DNA of 64,000 nt, taken from contig NC_057809.1 of the NCBI RefSeq assembly GCF_018294505.1, positions 140,094,979 to 140,158,978 on the forward strand. Direction: 5' to 3'. Below the pieces are notes generated by a model. It was not told where the DNA came from and did no database searches. It was given only the letters and a program-made list of their open reading frames with translations. Shown here in pieces: positions 34,240 through 45,938 of this stretch. Source of the DNA: Triticum aestivum (lineage: Eukaryota; Streptophyta; Magnoliopsida; Poales; Poaceae). Each line of letters begins with the position of its first letter. Positions within the stretch are counted from its first letter, which is position 1. Made by a program: the position numbers and the translations under genes.

Positions 34240-37200
34240 ATGAGCCGGCAATGGATGTACGATGACCGATGCTCTCCCGAGTTCATTAATGGCGTGCGTA
34301 CTTTTCTGCTTGCGGCTGAGGCAAACAAGCGAGCGGATAGTTTTATGCATTGTCCATGTGTTGGCTGTAAGAATGGTTACAATTACTCTACGTCAAGAAC
34401 CATTCACATCCACCTGTTTGAGTCCGGTTTCATGCCCCACTATGATGTTTGGACCAAGCATGGAGAAAGAGAGGTTATGATGGAAGACAATGAAGAAGAA
34501 GAGGACGATGACAACTATCCTGGCCATGGGTTCCCTGAATACGATGATACAACAATGAGGGAAGAAGCTGAGCCGGTAATGCGAGAAGAAGCTGAGCCGG
34601 CAATGCGGGAAGAAGATGAAGAAGAGGCATCGGATGAGCCCGTTGATGATCTAGGTCGGGCCATTACCGATGCAAAGAGAAACTGCGCAAGTGATTTGGA
34701 GAAGAAGAAGTTGCAGCGCATGTTAGAGGATCACAAAAAATTGTTGTACCCAAATTGCGTAGGTGACAAGAAAAAGCTGGGCACCACACTAGAATTCCTG
34801 CAATGGAAGGCAAAGAATGGTGTATCTGACAAGGGATTTGGAAAGTTGCTGGTAATGATAAAGGATATGCTTCCAAAGGATAACGAATTGCCCGAGAGTA
34901 CGTACGAAGCAAAGAAGGATGTCTGCCCTCTAGGGTTAGAGGTGCAGAAGATATATGCATGCCCTAATGATTGCATCCTCTACCGCGGTGAGTACGAGGA
35001 TTTGAACGCTTGCTCGGTATGCGGTGCATTGTGCTATAAGATCAATCGCGAAGACCCTGGTGATGTCGAGGGCGAGCGCCCCAGGAAGAATATTCCTGCC
35101 AAGGTGATGGGGTATGCTCCTATAATACCACGGTTGAAACGTTTGTTCCAAAACAAAGAGCATGCCAAGGCGATGCGATGGCATAGAGAAGACCGTAAGA
35201 AAGACGGAAAGTTGAGAGTACCCGCTGACGGGTCGCAGTGGAGAAAAATCGAAAGAAAGTACGGGAAGGAGTTTGGAGATGACGCAAGGAACGTATGGTT
35301 TGGTCTAAGCGCAGATGGCATTAATCCTTTTAGGGAGCAGAGCAACAACCATAGCACCTTGCACGTGACTCTATGTTTGTATAACCTTCCTCCTTGGTTG
35401 TGCATGAAGCAGAAGTTCATTATGATGCCAGTGCTCATCCAAGGCCCTAAGCAACCCGGCAACGACATTGATGTGTACCTAAGGCCATTAGTTGAAGAAC
35501 TCTTACAACTGTGGAATGGAATAGGTGTACGTGCGTGGGATGAGCACATGGGGGAAGAATTTGACCTAAAGGCGTTGCTGTTCGTGACCATCAATGATTG
35601 GCCTACTCTTAGTAACCTTTCAGGACAGACAAACAAGGGATACCGCGCATGCACGCACTATTTGGACGATACCGACAGTATATATTTGGCTAATTGTAAG
35701 AAGAATGTATACCTAGGACATCATCAATTTCTTCCGAGCAGGCATCCCGTAAGAAAGAATGGCAAGCATTTCAAAGGTGAGGCAGATCACCGGACGAAGC
35801 CTTGCCACCATACTGGTGCTGATGTACATGATATGGTCAAGGATTTGAAGGTGGTCTTTGGAAAGGGTCCTGGTGGACAACCTGTTCCGAATGACACTGA
35901 CGGACGCGCACCCATGTGGAAGAAGAAATCTATATTTTGGGACCTGCCCTATTGGAAAGACCTAGAGGTCCGCTCCGCAATCGACGTGATGCACATGATG
36001 AAGAATCTTTGTGTGACCCTGCTTGGCTTCTTGGGCGTGTATGGGAAGACAAAAGATACACCTGAGGCACGGGAGGACCAGCAACGTATGCACGGAAAAG
36101 ACGGCATACATCAGGGTCATGCAAGCTACGCTCTTACCAAAGAAGAGAAGGAAATCTTCTTTGAATGCCTGCTTAGTATTAAGGTACCATCTGGCTTCTT
36201 GTTGAATATAAAGGGAATAATAAATATGGCAGAGAAAAAGTTCCAGAACCTAAAGTCTCATGACTGCCACGTGATTATGACGCAACTGCTTCCAGTTGCA
36301 TTGAGGGGGCTTCTACCGGAAAACGTTCGATTAGCCATTGTGAAGCTATGTGCATTTCTCAATGCAATCTCTAAGAAGGTAATCGATCCATAAATCATAC
36401 CAAGGTTAGAGAATGATTTGGTGCAATGTCTTGTCAGTTCCGAGTTGGTGTTCCCACCATCCTTCTTCAATATCATGACGCACGTCCTAGTTCACCTATG
36501 CGAAGAGATTAACGTTTTGGGTCCTGTATTTCTACACAATATGTTCCCCTTTGAGAGGTTCATGGGAGTCTTAAAGAAATATGTTCATAACTATGCTAGG
36601 CCAGAAGGAATCATCTATAAGGGCCATGAAAATGAGGAGGTCATTGAGTTTAGTATTGACTTTATTCTTGACCTTAAGCCGATTGGTGTTCCTAAATCGC
36701 GGCATAAGGGCAGACTGGATGGAAAAGGCACGCTAGGACGGGAACAAATAATATGTATGGACGGACATTCTCTCACTGAAGCACACTACACAGTTCTATA
36801 GAATTCTGCCTTGGTGGCTCCGTATATGGATGAACACAAGAATTTTCTACGCTCCAAACACCCGGAGCGGTCTGATGACTGGATTACACGTGAACAAACT
36901 AGGAGTTTCGCCAGCTGGTTGCAGACACGTACCATGGATGACACCACTATTGAAGATGACATGTACTTGCTGTCCTAGTTACCATCTTCGAATATAATGA
37001 CTTTCAAAGGGTACGAGATAAATGGTAATACATTTTACACGATCGCCCAAGATAAGAAGAGCACCAACCAAAACAGTGGTGTCCGCTTTGATGCAGAAAC
37101 CAAGACGGGAAAGGAAACATATTATGGTTATATACAGGACATATGGGAACTTGACTATCGACATGGTTTGAAGGTCCCTTTGTTTCGGTGCAAATGTGTC

Positions 37201-37608
37201 AATATGACACGAGGCGGGGTAACGGAAGACCCGCAGTACGGAATGACAACAGTGGATCTCAACAATCTTGCGTATGCAGACGAACCATTCGTCCTAGGCC
37301 AATGATGTGGCACAGGTTTTCTATGTGAAGGACATGTCTACCAAGCCGAAGAAAAAGAAAAGATAAGGAAGCGAATGCATCGTACGACGAGCCAAAGCGG
37401 CACATAGTTCTTTCTGGGAAGAGAAACATCGTGGGAGTTGGATGACAAGACAGACAGGTCAGAAGATTATGAAAAGTTTGATGAAATTGCTCCATTCACA
37501 GTGAATATTGACCCGAGCATCTCATTAAATGATGAAGATTTTCCATGGTTACGGCGCAAAGGGACACACACGAAGAAAAAGTTTCACACCCAAAGATCTG
37601 GGATGTGA
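34240..37608 (+). pseudogene. CACTA TNP2-like transposase, three in-frame stops
   Basis: Start MSRQWMYDDR at 34240. Residues 1-75 are the transposase-associated domain (CPCVGCKN, HLFESGF), then an acidic linker with short AEPVMREE/AEPAMREE repeats. A zinc-binding part (CPNDC...CSVCGA) and the tnp2/Transposase_21 catalytic region follow to about 36050 (WDLPYWKDL, IDVMHMMKNL). The DUF4218-like region spans about 36150-36800 and the DUF4216-like region about 36990-37300. The frame is unbroken to 37305, but stops lie at 36391-36393, 36799-36801 and 36976-36978. After 37305 small indels shift the frame; the tail ends at 37608. The enzyme would cut and paste CACTA ends. This copy should be inactive unless stops are read through. 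Confidence 0.85.
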
Positions 37609-37744
37609 TCGACTTCACTATCATCACTTTCTTCTGTGTTTCACACCCAGGAGGGAATCTCTGTAATAGTTAGGGTAGTTTTGTGTTTTGGCATTTGAAA
37701 GGCGAAGAAATTTTATGTGCAAACAAATTCTTTCATGTCTTTAC

Positions 37745-38064
37745 TGATTTTTAAAGTTAAGTTATTCACAAACTAGTGATTCACACTAATTTCAAATAAT
37801 TCAAAATTTAAACTATTCAAATTTGAAAACTACGGGTACTAACAGAAAGTTTCTAATTTTTTGTACCTAAAGCAAAAATATTCACAAAGAAACTCTAAAT
37901 ACACTGATTTTTAAAGTTGAGTTATTCCCAAACTAGTGATTCACACTAATTTCAAATAATTCAAAATTTAAACTATTCAAATTTGCAAACTACGGGCACT
38001 AACAGAAAGTTTGTAATTTTTTGTACCTAAAGCAAAAATATTCACAAAGAAACTCTAAATACAC
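37745..38064 (+). repeat. Perfectly adjacent 160-bp tandem duplication
   Basis: Copies 37745-37904 and 37905-38064 are both 160 bp. Both begin TGATTTTTAAAGTT and end AACTCTAAATACAC. They differ at only about six positions. The sequence is AT-rich and sits just after the transposase gene, inside the CACTA. It has no coding potential. Confidence 0.85.
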
Positions 38065-38289
38065 AAAAAAACAACTCTAAAATAAATAAAGCAAAAAAAA
38101 AGCCCGCCAACTGGGCCAAAGCGGCCTCCATACGACTAGAAACCCAACCTGTTGTTGGGCCAGGATGCAGGCCCGCAAAGGCCCAGTAGGCTCACAGGGC
38201 AGCACAGAACGGGGGGTTATAAACCAGTGCGGACGCCCCTCGGCTAGCGAGGTGGGACTAAACTTGCCGCACCGCACCTGCACCAGCGC

Positions 38290-38412
38290 ACCCCCTTTAG
38301 TACCGGGTGGTGGCACCAACCGGTACTAAAGGGGGTGCGCTTCCCGCCGCTTGGATGGCCAAAACAGGCCTTTAGTACCTGTTGGTGGCTCCAACCGGTA
38401 CTAAAGGCCCAT
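38290..38412 (+). promoter_or_regulatory. Internal copy of CACTA subterminal palindromes, likely promoter of the second gene
   Basis: Two palindromes, TTTAGTACCGGGTGG...CCAACCGGTACTAAAGG (38297-38332) and TTTAGTACCTGTTGG...CCAACCGGTACTAAAGG (38370-38406), match the element's ends but lie mid-element. They are followed by CCCATCCTATATAAC, closely like CATCCTACATAGA after the left-end palindromes. A CT-rich leader follows in both. This looks like a duplicated end/promoter module in front of gene two. Confidence 0.65.
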
Positions 38413-38462
38413 CCTATATAACTAAACACTTCAAAAATTTCAGTTTCTCATCTGCTTCTTCT

Positions 38463-38757
38463 CCTCTGCCCTGTCGCCCGCCGCCCCCGTCTCCATATCC
38501 CTCGTCGCCGCCCCGTCCCCGTCGTCACCGCCCTGTCGTCCCCGTCCCTGTCGGCACCGCCGCCCCGTCCTGGCCCATCCCGCGTCGTCCCCGTCCCCGT
38601 CATCGCCGCCCCGTCCCCGTCGTCGCCGCCCCGGCCCGTACGTCCCCGTCCCCGTCATCGCCGCCCCGTCCTTGTCCCCGTCGTCGCCATCCCTGTCATC
38701 GCCACGCCCGTCGCCGTCCCCGTCGCCGCCCCCCGTCGCCTCTCGCCTCGCTGGTGA
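38463..38757 (+). repeat. GC-rich minisatellite in the leader of the second CACTA gene
   Basis: Units built from CCGTCCCCGTCGTCGCCGCC are repeated with variation. Frames on both strands stay open only because the repeat has no stop. A donor-like CTG/GTGAGC at 38751-38756 suggests it is a transcribed leader exon, followed by an AT-rich intron. Confidence 0.6.
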
Positions 38758-38769
38758 GCACACACACAC

Positions 38770-39180
38770 ATACATTTTTTTAGTTTTTTAGTTATAGAAA
38801 TAGTTATAAAAATGTTAGAAATTTTTCTTTTTTTAGTTATAGAAATAGTTAGTTATATAGCATTGTTAGAAATGTTATAGAAATGTTAGAATTGTTAGAA
38901 ATTTTTCTGTTTTTAGTTATAGAAATAGTTATAAAAAAGTTAGAAATTTTTCTTTTTTTAGTTATAGAAATATTAGAAATGTTATACAAATGTTAGTTAT
39001 ATATATAGAAATGTTATAATTTTTTTCTGTTCTTTAGTTATAGAAATATTAGAAATGTTATAGAAATGTTAGTTATATAGCATAGTTAGAAATGTTATAG
39101 GAATGTTAGTTATATAGAAATTTAGAAATTTTAGTTATCAAAATCCAATCATTAAAAAAATGTTACTTTTTGCGGGCATA
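38770..39180 (+). repeat. AT-rich intron-like repeat block
   Basis: Short units such as GTTATAGAAATGTTAGAAATTTTT recur about ten times with variation. It lies between the GC-rich leader and the next coding exon and has no gene. Confidence 0.6.
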
Positions 39181-39199
39181 TAGCTAGTATTTGTTCTCG

Positions 39200-39634
39200 A
39201 TGATGCCCGCCCCGCATCCTCGCCGTCGACCCGTCCGTGACGACGTCCGGCTGACCCATGTCCGGGACTGGGCTCCCCCGGGCTGGCACTGGGAGGTGCT
39301 GCCTGGAGGGGCGCGCCGCTTGATGAGGAACCCGGCCCTGGGTCCCGTCGTCGACCCTGATCTCGTTTGGTGGCGTTCGCGTGGGCCAGTTTTGGTGCGA
39401 AGGGAGCCGGCCCCACCGGAGGTGGTACGTCGCCTTGTCAGGGAGGAGGATGAGCACGTCCATCACTAGATGGTTGCATTAGAGGGCGGCAGGTTCTCCA
39501 ATACCTGGCAGTTTCTTCAGGGATCTCACTTCAGCTATGATCCTGTGAGGGTTCCTTCTCTTTGGGTGTCCACCGCCCGCGCCGCAGGAACCGCGAGTGT
39601 CCTAGATTCTTCTGTAGTATTTGATCTTTATTAG
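39200..39634 (+). pseudogene. CACTA accessory ORF of unknown function, one internal stop
   Basis: ATG at 39200. The frame encodes an Arg/Pro/Val-rich protein with DWAPPGWHWEVLPGGARRL and PVVDPDLVWWRSRGP. It meets a TAG at 39467-39469, then continues in the same frame (MVALEGGRFSNTWQFLQGSH) to a TAG at 39632. Without the first stop it would be about 144 residues. I recall this type of ORF from wheat CACTA elements but know no function. It could be the first coding exon of the second gene, as it follows the leader and intron, or a separate protein. The longer frame from 39191 begins at TTG. Confidence 0.5.
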
Positions 39635-39654
39635 CTACCTAGCGAGTGATGTAT

Positions 39655-39885
39655 TCGATATATAATATTCGAGACAATGTATTCAAGATTATATATTATT
39701 CGAGACGATGTATTCGAGATTATATCTATTATTCGAGACGATGTATTCGAGATTATATCTATTATTCGAGACGATGTATTCGAGATTATATCTATTATTT
39801 GAGATGATGTATTCGAGATTATATCTATTATTCGAGACAATGTATTCGAGATTATATCTATTATTCGAGACGACGTACTCGATAT
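39655..39885 (+). repeat. 33-bp tandem minisatellite, about seven copies
   Basis: The unit GAGACGATGTATTCGAGATT plus ATATCTATTATTC repeats head to tail. Outer copies are diverged, inner ones almost identical. As 33 is a multiple of three, frames on both strands appear open as 11-residue repeats, but no start context or domain supports a protein. Confidence 0.8.
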
Positions 39886-41869
39886 TATGTCCGATGATGC
39901 TTATTATGTACTATGATTGATTCAGTTTTTCCTTATTAATTGATTGCATCCATGCATTGTAATTTGAATATATTTCTTTTGGATTAGTTAAACAAAACCT
40001 ATGGCGGACAATACCGGCAGAGAGGGAGAAGAGGCCCTGTTCAATATCATACGCAATCCTCGCGGGCCAGATGATGATCCGAATGAAGAAGATTATGACG
40101 GCTCCGAATATCTAAACAACACCGGGGAAGGTGATATGATATTCGATCACGACGACCGAATTGATGAAGTCATGAACTATGAACATGACGAAGAAAATGT
40201 TGATCTTGAAACAACAAATACCGGCGAGGTATATATATTTATATAAGCAGGCATCTGGTGATCATCACATGTTTTAAATGACTTGAAGATATATTAACGA
40301 ATCGATCTTTCTTCTTTCAGCCATCCGGATCGAGCAAATCTTCAGGCAACAGGATGAAACGAGGCCCGAACAAAAAGTTGAAGGAGGGCGTAAAGTACAA
40401 TATCGAGCCAATCAGACCTAATGGCGAACCATTAGCGCCTAAGAAGATTGCGGACAAGTTCATTTGTCAGTGCGGAGTTCTTGTGAAGGACCAACTCCCG
40501 ATCTCCCTTCAAGAATGGAGAGAGCCAGCAAAGCCACGTCCAGGAGTTACTTTTGTCGACGACAAACAAAAACATTTGCTTTGGGAAACGCTCATGGAAC
40601 ATTTCACCCTACCAGATCATTTCACAGATGCAGATGTGGAGAAAGTCAAGGACGCTGCTCTTAGGAAGATGGCAGTTGCATTCAAGAACCACAAGATTAG
40701 TGAATGGGCCAAGTACGTCAAGGGAGGAAGGAAGACTCCAGTATTCGAGGGAACACTAGAGAAGAAAAGTGCTCATTGGGACGATTTCGTGAAATTCAAG
40801 GATTCGGAATTATCTAAGGAACGGTCCAGAATAAACAAGGCCAATGCCGCAAAAAAGGATAAGTTCCATAAGGTGGGGCTAGGTGGCTATGCGGTGGGAA
40901 TGCCTAAGTGGGATAAGTCTGAGAAAGAGATGATGGATGCAGTTGTCACTCCAGAAACATTGAGCTGCCCCCAGGTGCAGGACTTGGTTCTATGCGCATG
41001 GGGGGGAGTTGGACCCAAAGACAGGCAAAGTTTCGAAGAAGGCATGTCTGGACGGAGCCGAAGATAAGCTACTTGTTGCAATAGAAGAGGCTCGATCGGG
41101 GTTGTTCGAGCCCAACAGAGAGAACGACGAGCTTATGCGTGCCCTGGGAAATCCTGAACACCCGGGAAGAACACGAGGCATGGGCGCTATTCCGTGGTAT
41201 GAGGGGTTTTCGGACTGGAACGCCGACTACAGAACCCGTGCGAGAAAGAAGATTGCGGAGGAGAAGAAGAGGAAGATGGAGGAGGAGCAGAGGAAGCTAG
41301 ACTATGAACGCCTTCAAGGCCTAGAATCAGTGTACGCGGACTTGGCAGTCAAATTCCAGCGGCAGCAGGAGCAGATCGACTCACTTAGCCAGCAAAGGGG
41401 ATCTCAGCAGCTAGCGGATGATCCACCAATGGATAGCACCATCCCATCCATGCCGAGAAGCAGCGTGGGTTCCACCCCGGGCGACGCATTGCTAGATAGC
41501 TACCAAGTGGATGACATCATGGAGAACACTAACTGCGAGCTACACTTTAAAATGAAGAACATATCCATGAAGGTGGCGGACGCCCTTGCTTTTACAAATC
41601 CCCCCGAGGCAACCTTCCATTGCAACCCAATTCCAGCGGGGTATGCTCGTGTCTTGGTTGATGAGGTGGTGGACCAATATTCGGGGCTAGACCTTGACAT
41701 TCCTGGAGGTGACGATGAGCACACACTATGAGAGGCCAACCATCGTATCATCCTATGGAGAAAGGATTGCATCATCTTTCAAAGGCCACCGACACCGTGT
41801 CATCCGACTCCTCGTCGCAGTCCGCCACCGAGTCAGCAGACTCCCGCTCCTCCAAGTCCACCAACGCGT

Positions 41870-42017
41870 CAGGCCACTCCTCCTCCAAGTCTGGCACAGC
41901 TTCAGGCCACTCCTCCTCCTCCAAGTCCGGCAAAGCATCAGGCCACTCCTCCTCCAAGTCCGGCACAGCTTCAGGCCACTCCTCCTCCAAGTCCGGCACA
42001 ACTTCAGGCCACTCCTC
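41870..42017 (+). repeat. Proline-rich-linker minisatellite
   Basis: Four to five copies of GGCCACTCCTCCTCCAAGTC plus CGGCACAGCTTCA, about 33 bp each. In the transposase frame they encode Ala-Thr-Pro-Pro-Pro-Ser-Pro type repeats. The solo LTR inserted in the last copy. Confidence 0.75.
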
Positions 42018-43757
42018 TGTTGGAAATATGCCCTAGAGGCAATAATAAATTGGTTATTATTATATTTCCTTGTTCATGATAATCGTTTATTATCCCTGCT
42101 AGAATTGTATTGATAGGAAACTCAGATACATGTGTGGATACATAGACAACACCATGTCCCTAGTAAGCCTCTAGTTGACTAGCTCGTTGATCAATAGATG
42201 GTTACGGTTTCCTGACCATGGACATTGGATGTCATTGATAACGGGATCACATCATTAGGAGAATGATGTGATGGACAAAGACCCAATCCTAAGCCTAGCA
42301 CAAAGATCATGTAGTTCGTATGCTAAAGCTTTTCTAATGTCAAGTATCATTTCCTTAGACCATGAGATTGTGCAACTCCCGGATACCGTAGGAGTGCTTT
42401 GGGTGTGCCAAACGTCACAACGTAACTGGGTGGCTATAAAGGTGCACTACGGGTATCTCCGAAAGTGTCTGTTGGGTTGGCACGAATCGAGACTGGGATT
42501 TGTCACTCCGTGTAAACGGAGAGGTATCTCTGGGCCCACTCGGTAGGACATCATCATAATGTGCACAATGTGATCAAGGAGTTGATCACGGGATGATGTG
42601 TTATGGAACGAGTAAAGAGACTTGCCGGTAACGAGATTGAACAAGGTATCGGGATACCGACGATCGAATCTCGGGCAAGTATCGTACCGCTAGACAAAGG
42701 GAATTGTATACGGGATTGATTAAGTCCTTGACATCGTGGTTCATCCGATGAGATCATCGTGGAACATGTGGGAGCCAACATGGGTATCCAGATCCCGCTA
42801 TTGGTTATTGACCGGAGAGTCATCTCGGTCATGTCTGCATGTCTCCCGAACCCGTAGGGTCTACACACTTAAGGTTCGGTGACGCTAGGGTTGTAGGGAT
42901 ATGTATATGCAGTAACCCGAATGTTGTTCGGAGTCCCGGATGAGATCCCGGACGTCACGAGGAGTTCCGGAATGGTCCGGAGGTAAAGAATTATATATAG
43001 GAAGTGCTATTTCGGCCACCGGGACAAGTTTCGGGGTCACCGGTATTGTACCGGGACCACCGAAAGGGTCCCGGGGGTCCACCGGGTGGGGCCACCTATC
43101 CCGGAGGGCCCCATGGGCTGAAGTGGGAAGGGATCCAGCCCAAAGTGGGCTGGGGCGCCACTTTCCCCTAGGGCCCATGCGCCTAAGGGTGGGGAAACCC
43201 TAAGGAAGAGTCCTAAGAGGGGAAGGCACCTCCTAGGTGCCTTGGGGAGGAGGGATTCCTCCCTTGGCCGCCGCCCCCTAGGAGATTGGATCTCCTAGGG
43301 CCGGTGCCCCCCTAGGCCCCCCTATATAAAGTGGGGGAGATGGAGGACTTCTTACCTTTTGCCTTGGTGCCTCCCTCTCCCTCTCCAACACCTCCTCCTC
43401 CTCCATAGAGCTTGGCGAAGCCCTGCCGGAGTACTGCAGCTCCACCACCACCACGCCGTCGTGCTGTTGCTGGAGCCATCTTCCTCAACCTCTCCTCCCC
43501 CCTTGCTGGATCAAGAAGGAGGAGACGTCGCTGCTCCGTACGTGTGTTGAACACGGAGGTGCCGTCCGTTCGGCGCTAGGATCATCGGTGATTTGGATCA
43601 CGACGAGTACGACTCCATCAACCCCGTTCTCTTGAACGCTTCCGCGCGCGATCTACAAGGGTATGTAGATCCACTCCTCCCTCGTTGCTAGATGACTCCA
43701 TAGATAGATCTTGGTGACACATAGGAAAATTTTGAATTTACACTATGTTCCCCTACA
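42018..43757 (+). mobile_element. Solo LTR of a BARE/Angela-like element
   Basis: 1740 bp, TGTTGGAAATATGCC to CCCCTACA, with perfect TSD TCCTC (42013-42017 and 43758-43762). There is no internal domain, so the body was lost by LTR-LTR recombination. TATATAAAG at 43323-43331 is its TATA box. Its left part matches the LTRs of the copy at 7430, while the part from about 43090 to 43180 matches the LTR at 59034, so it is mosaic. Insertion plus TSD adds 1745 bp to the CACTA gene. Confidence 0.95.
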
Positions 43758-45938
43758 TCCTCCTCCTCCAACTCAGCCACGTCAGCCGCCTTCGCCGCCT
43801 CAGCAATCACGGAAGAGAGCCGCCTCGGCTATGGTGCGGAGCGGTACAAGTCGAGGTAGTACTGGAGGTACAGGCGGAGGCAAGCGATTTCAATATGGTC
43901 CAAGCCTCGCGCCTCTTCCGCAGAGGCCTTACGACAAGTCTGAGGAGGAAAACGTAGCCATATCAAAGGCCGAGGTGGAAGCCCATTTTGCACCGAAACC
44001 GCCACCGCCGCCAAGGGAGAAAGTGCCTGTGGAAAAGATTGACCACTTCATTTGTATGGCTAGAGCACCAGCTCCCAAGCCTGTTGACACAGACTATGAG
44101 CGCCACATCAAGAAGTTAAATCGAGCACGTCTACAGAAAGAGGCGAGCTCGAGCTCGAGCAAATCAGCTGGCAAAAGGAGCGGTAAAACCGTTCCCCAGC
44201 TGGGAGAACAGGCGGCGCAATCAATCCCCCCGCTTGTTGTGCCAACAACACATGAGAGTAGGCGCGCCCAATATTATTGTGGGCAAACCGTTAACGTTCC
44301 TGGGGTGGGTGATGTGGTAATAACAGAGGAGCATATTGCGCAGGCTGAATCGATCGAGATCACTGTTGGACAACTCCTCGATATCGAGCCCATGTCTCTG
44401 ACTAGAGAGGAGGAAATAAAACAGAAATATGCGCGGGGCCAACCTTTGGTCGAGCCAGAGGAGGTCAATAAGCTCCCTACGAGAATGTATGAATTGCATC
44501 AATGGTACATGGACATTACCAAGATTTCCAATCGAGAGTCCCTCATGGTGAATGTCAACAAGGAGCATTACTACCATAAGAAAGCTGTGACCGTTGAGTA
44601 TTCAGAACTATTTCAGCTATACAATAAAGACGCACTCGACAAATCTATCGTCAGTTGCTATTGTCTGTAAGTGATTTCTTTCTATAATTTAAGTCTCAAG
44701 CTAGCTATAGTGATCATTTTGATCAATCATTACCTGTAATTATCCTCACTATATTCTTTTCTGTGGTATTATGCAGGATGAAGATTTATGAAATGAAAAA
44801 AGGTGGACGCTATGGCATTGGGTTCATTGACCCAAATACCATTAATGAATACACATGGAAAATAGATCCATATCACGAAAAATGTGTAGAGGAAAGCATG
44901 CTACAGTTCTTCAAGGAACTCAAATACAATGAAGATATACTACGTCCTTACAACTTCCAGTGAGTCACACTGTCTTGTACTACAAATTCTGTTTTTCCCT
45001 ACTAGCTATAGCTACATGTTTTTGCTTACATATGCCCACTTAATTAAGACATGCAAACGTGTGTGCATGCAAATTTCACTGGATCTTGTTAATCATTAAA
45101 GTTGATGAAGGAACAGTTGAAGTACAGACTCACTACTTAAGAAAGCAAGTGACTACACCACCGTGAAGGGGATAGTCAACAGGTAATTTCAATCATTATT
45201 AACTATATCTCGGCCTATTTAATTAGTTCATCATTTCCTGATAACAACTATTTAATAATCCGTTTATTCATTTTCTTTGTCGGCGGGCAGGGCTTGGGCA
45301 AAGTTCATCAGGGCCACTCCAGGCCCATGGAAACAAAATCTGAAATGGTATCGATCCAAGGTAAGTAATTAAGTAGTACTAGCTAGCTGCCATCTCTTTA
45401 ATTATCATGCTTGATTAATTATTATCTGATCAAATTCCATTCTCGTAAAGGCCCTGAAGCAGGCGCCGGGGAATGATCTATGTGCATACTACATTTGCGA
45501 GAACATTCGCATGATGGCGTTCGAAAGGAGCAAATCTCAAAGACAGGAGTGGGGACGATATCGATTGTCAGAACACTATTCACAATTTTTACACCATTAT
45601 CGATTTCTAGTCACACAACTAATACACATGCATATTGATCTCCTTATTAACTGTTCAAAGAGGTGCGGGACAAGCTCCTAGCACAGGACCGCATAGAAGC
45701 AATTCAAGAGGAAATAGCGGGATTTTTGCTCGACCAGGTCATAGATCCCAAAGGAGAATACTATTACCCGCTACCGCCCCCATGAACCACTTCCAATTGT
45801 TATCGTGCTCCGAAGGCACCAATTAGCTAGGCTAATGCCACTGGCTCTGAAGGCACCAATTAGGAGAAATTGTATATATTTATACATGTGTGTATATATG
45901 TGTGAATTAATTAATGGTGGTTGTGTGAGACATTCGAT

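Larger units (their letters stand above)
40001..45785 (+). pseudogene. Second CACTA gene: Transposase_24-like region, proline-rich linker, C48 (Ulp1-like) protease
   Basis: Exons: 40001-40228 (MADNTGREGE..., acidic), 40321 to about 42017, 43763-44666, 44777-44959, about 45074-45182, 45291-45360, 45451 to about 45570, and 45663-45785. Exon 2 holds the Ptta/En/Spm Transposase_24-like region, then a Lys/Glu/Gln coiled stretch. A repeat of about 33 bp gives a Pro-rich linker that continues past the solo LTR in the same frame. The C-terminal exons resemble a C48 SUMO-type protease: FHWILL with the His, CAYYIC with the likely Cys, and the end YYYPLPPP. Breaks: a G-run shift at 41000-41006, a TGA at 41729-41731, the LTR, a lost acceptor near 45073 and a shift near 45152. 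The role in transposition is unknown. Confidence 0.7.

Noticed and set aside
38382..38783. 133-codon plus-strand and 111-codon minus-strand frames
   Set aside because: Both derive from a GC-rich minisatellite in the leader of the second CACTA gene.
39655..39885. CRISPR-like array
   Set aside because: Repeats are directly adjacent with no unique spacers, and the sequence is plant nuclear DNA.
39631..39920. Open frames on both strands coding 11-residue repeats
   Set aside because: They follow from a 33-bp tandem repeat without stops. No start context, domain or composition supports a protein.
41694..42113. Frames of 75-139 codons on both strands at the solo LTR junction
   Set aside because: Shadows of the proline-rich-linker repeat; they run into the LTR and lose meaning there.
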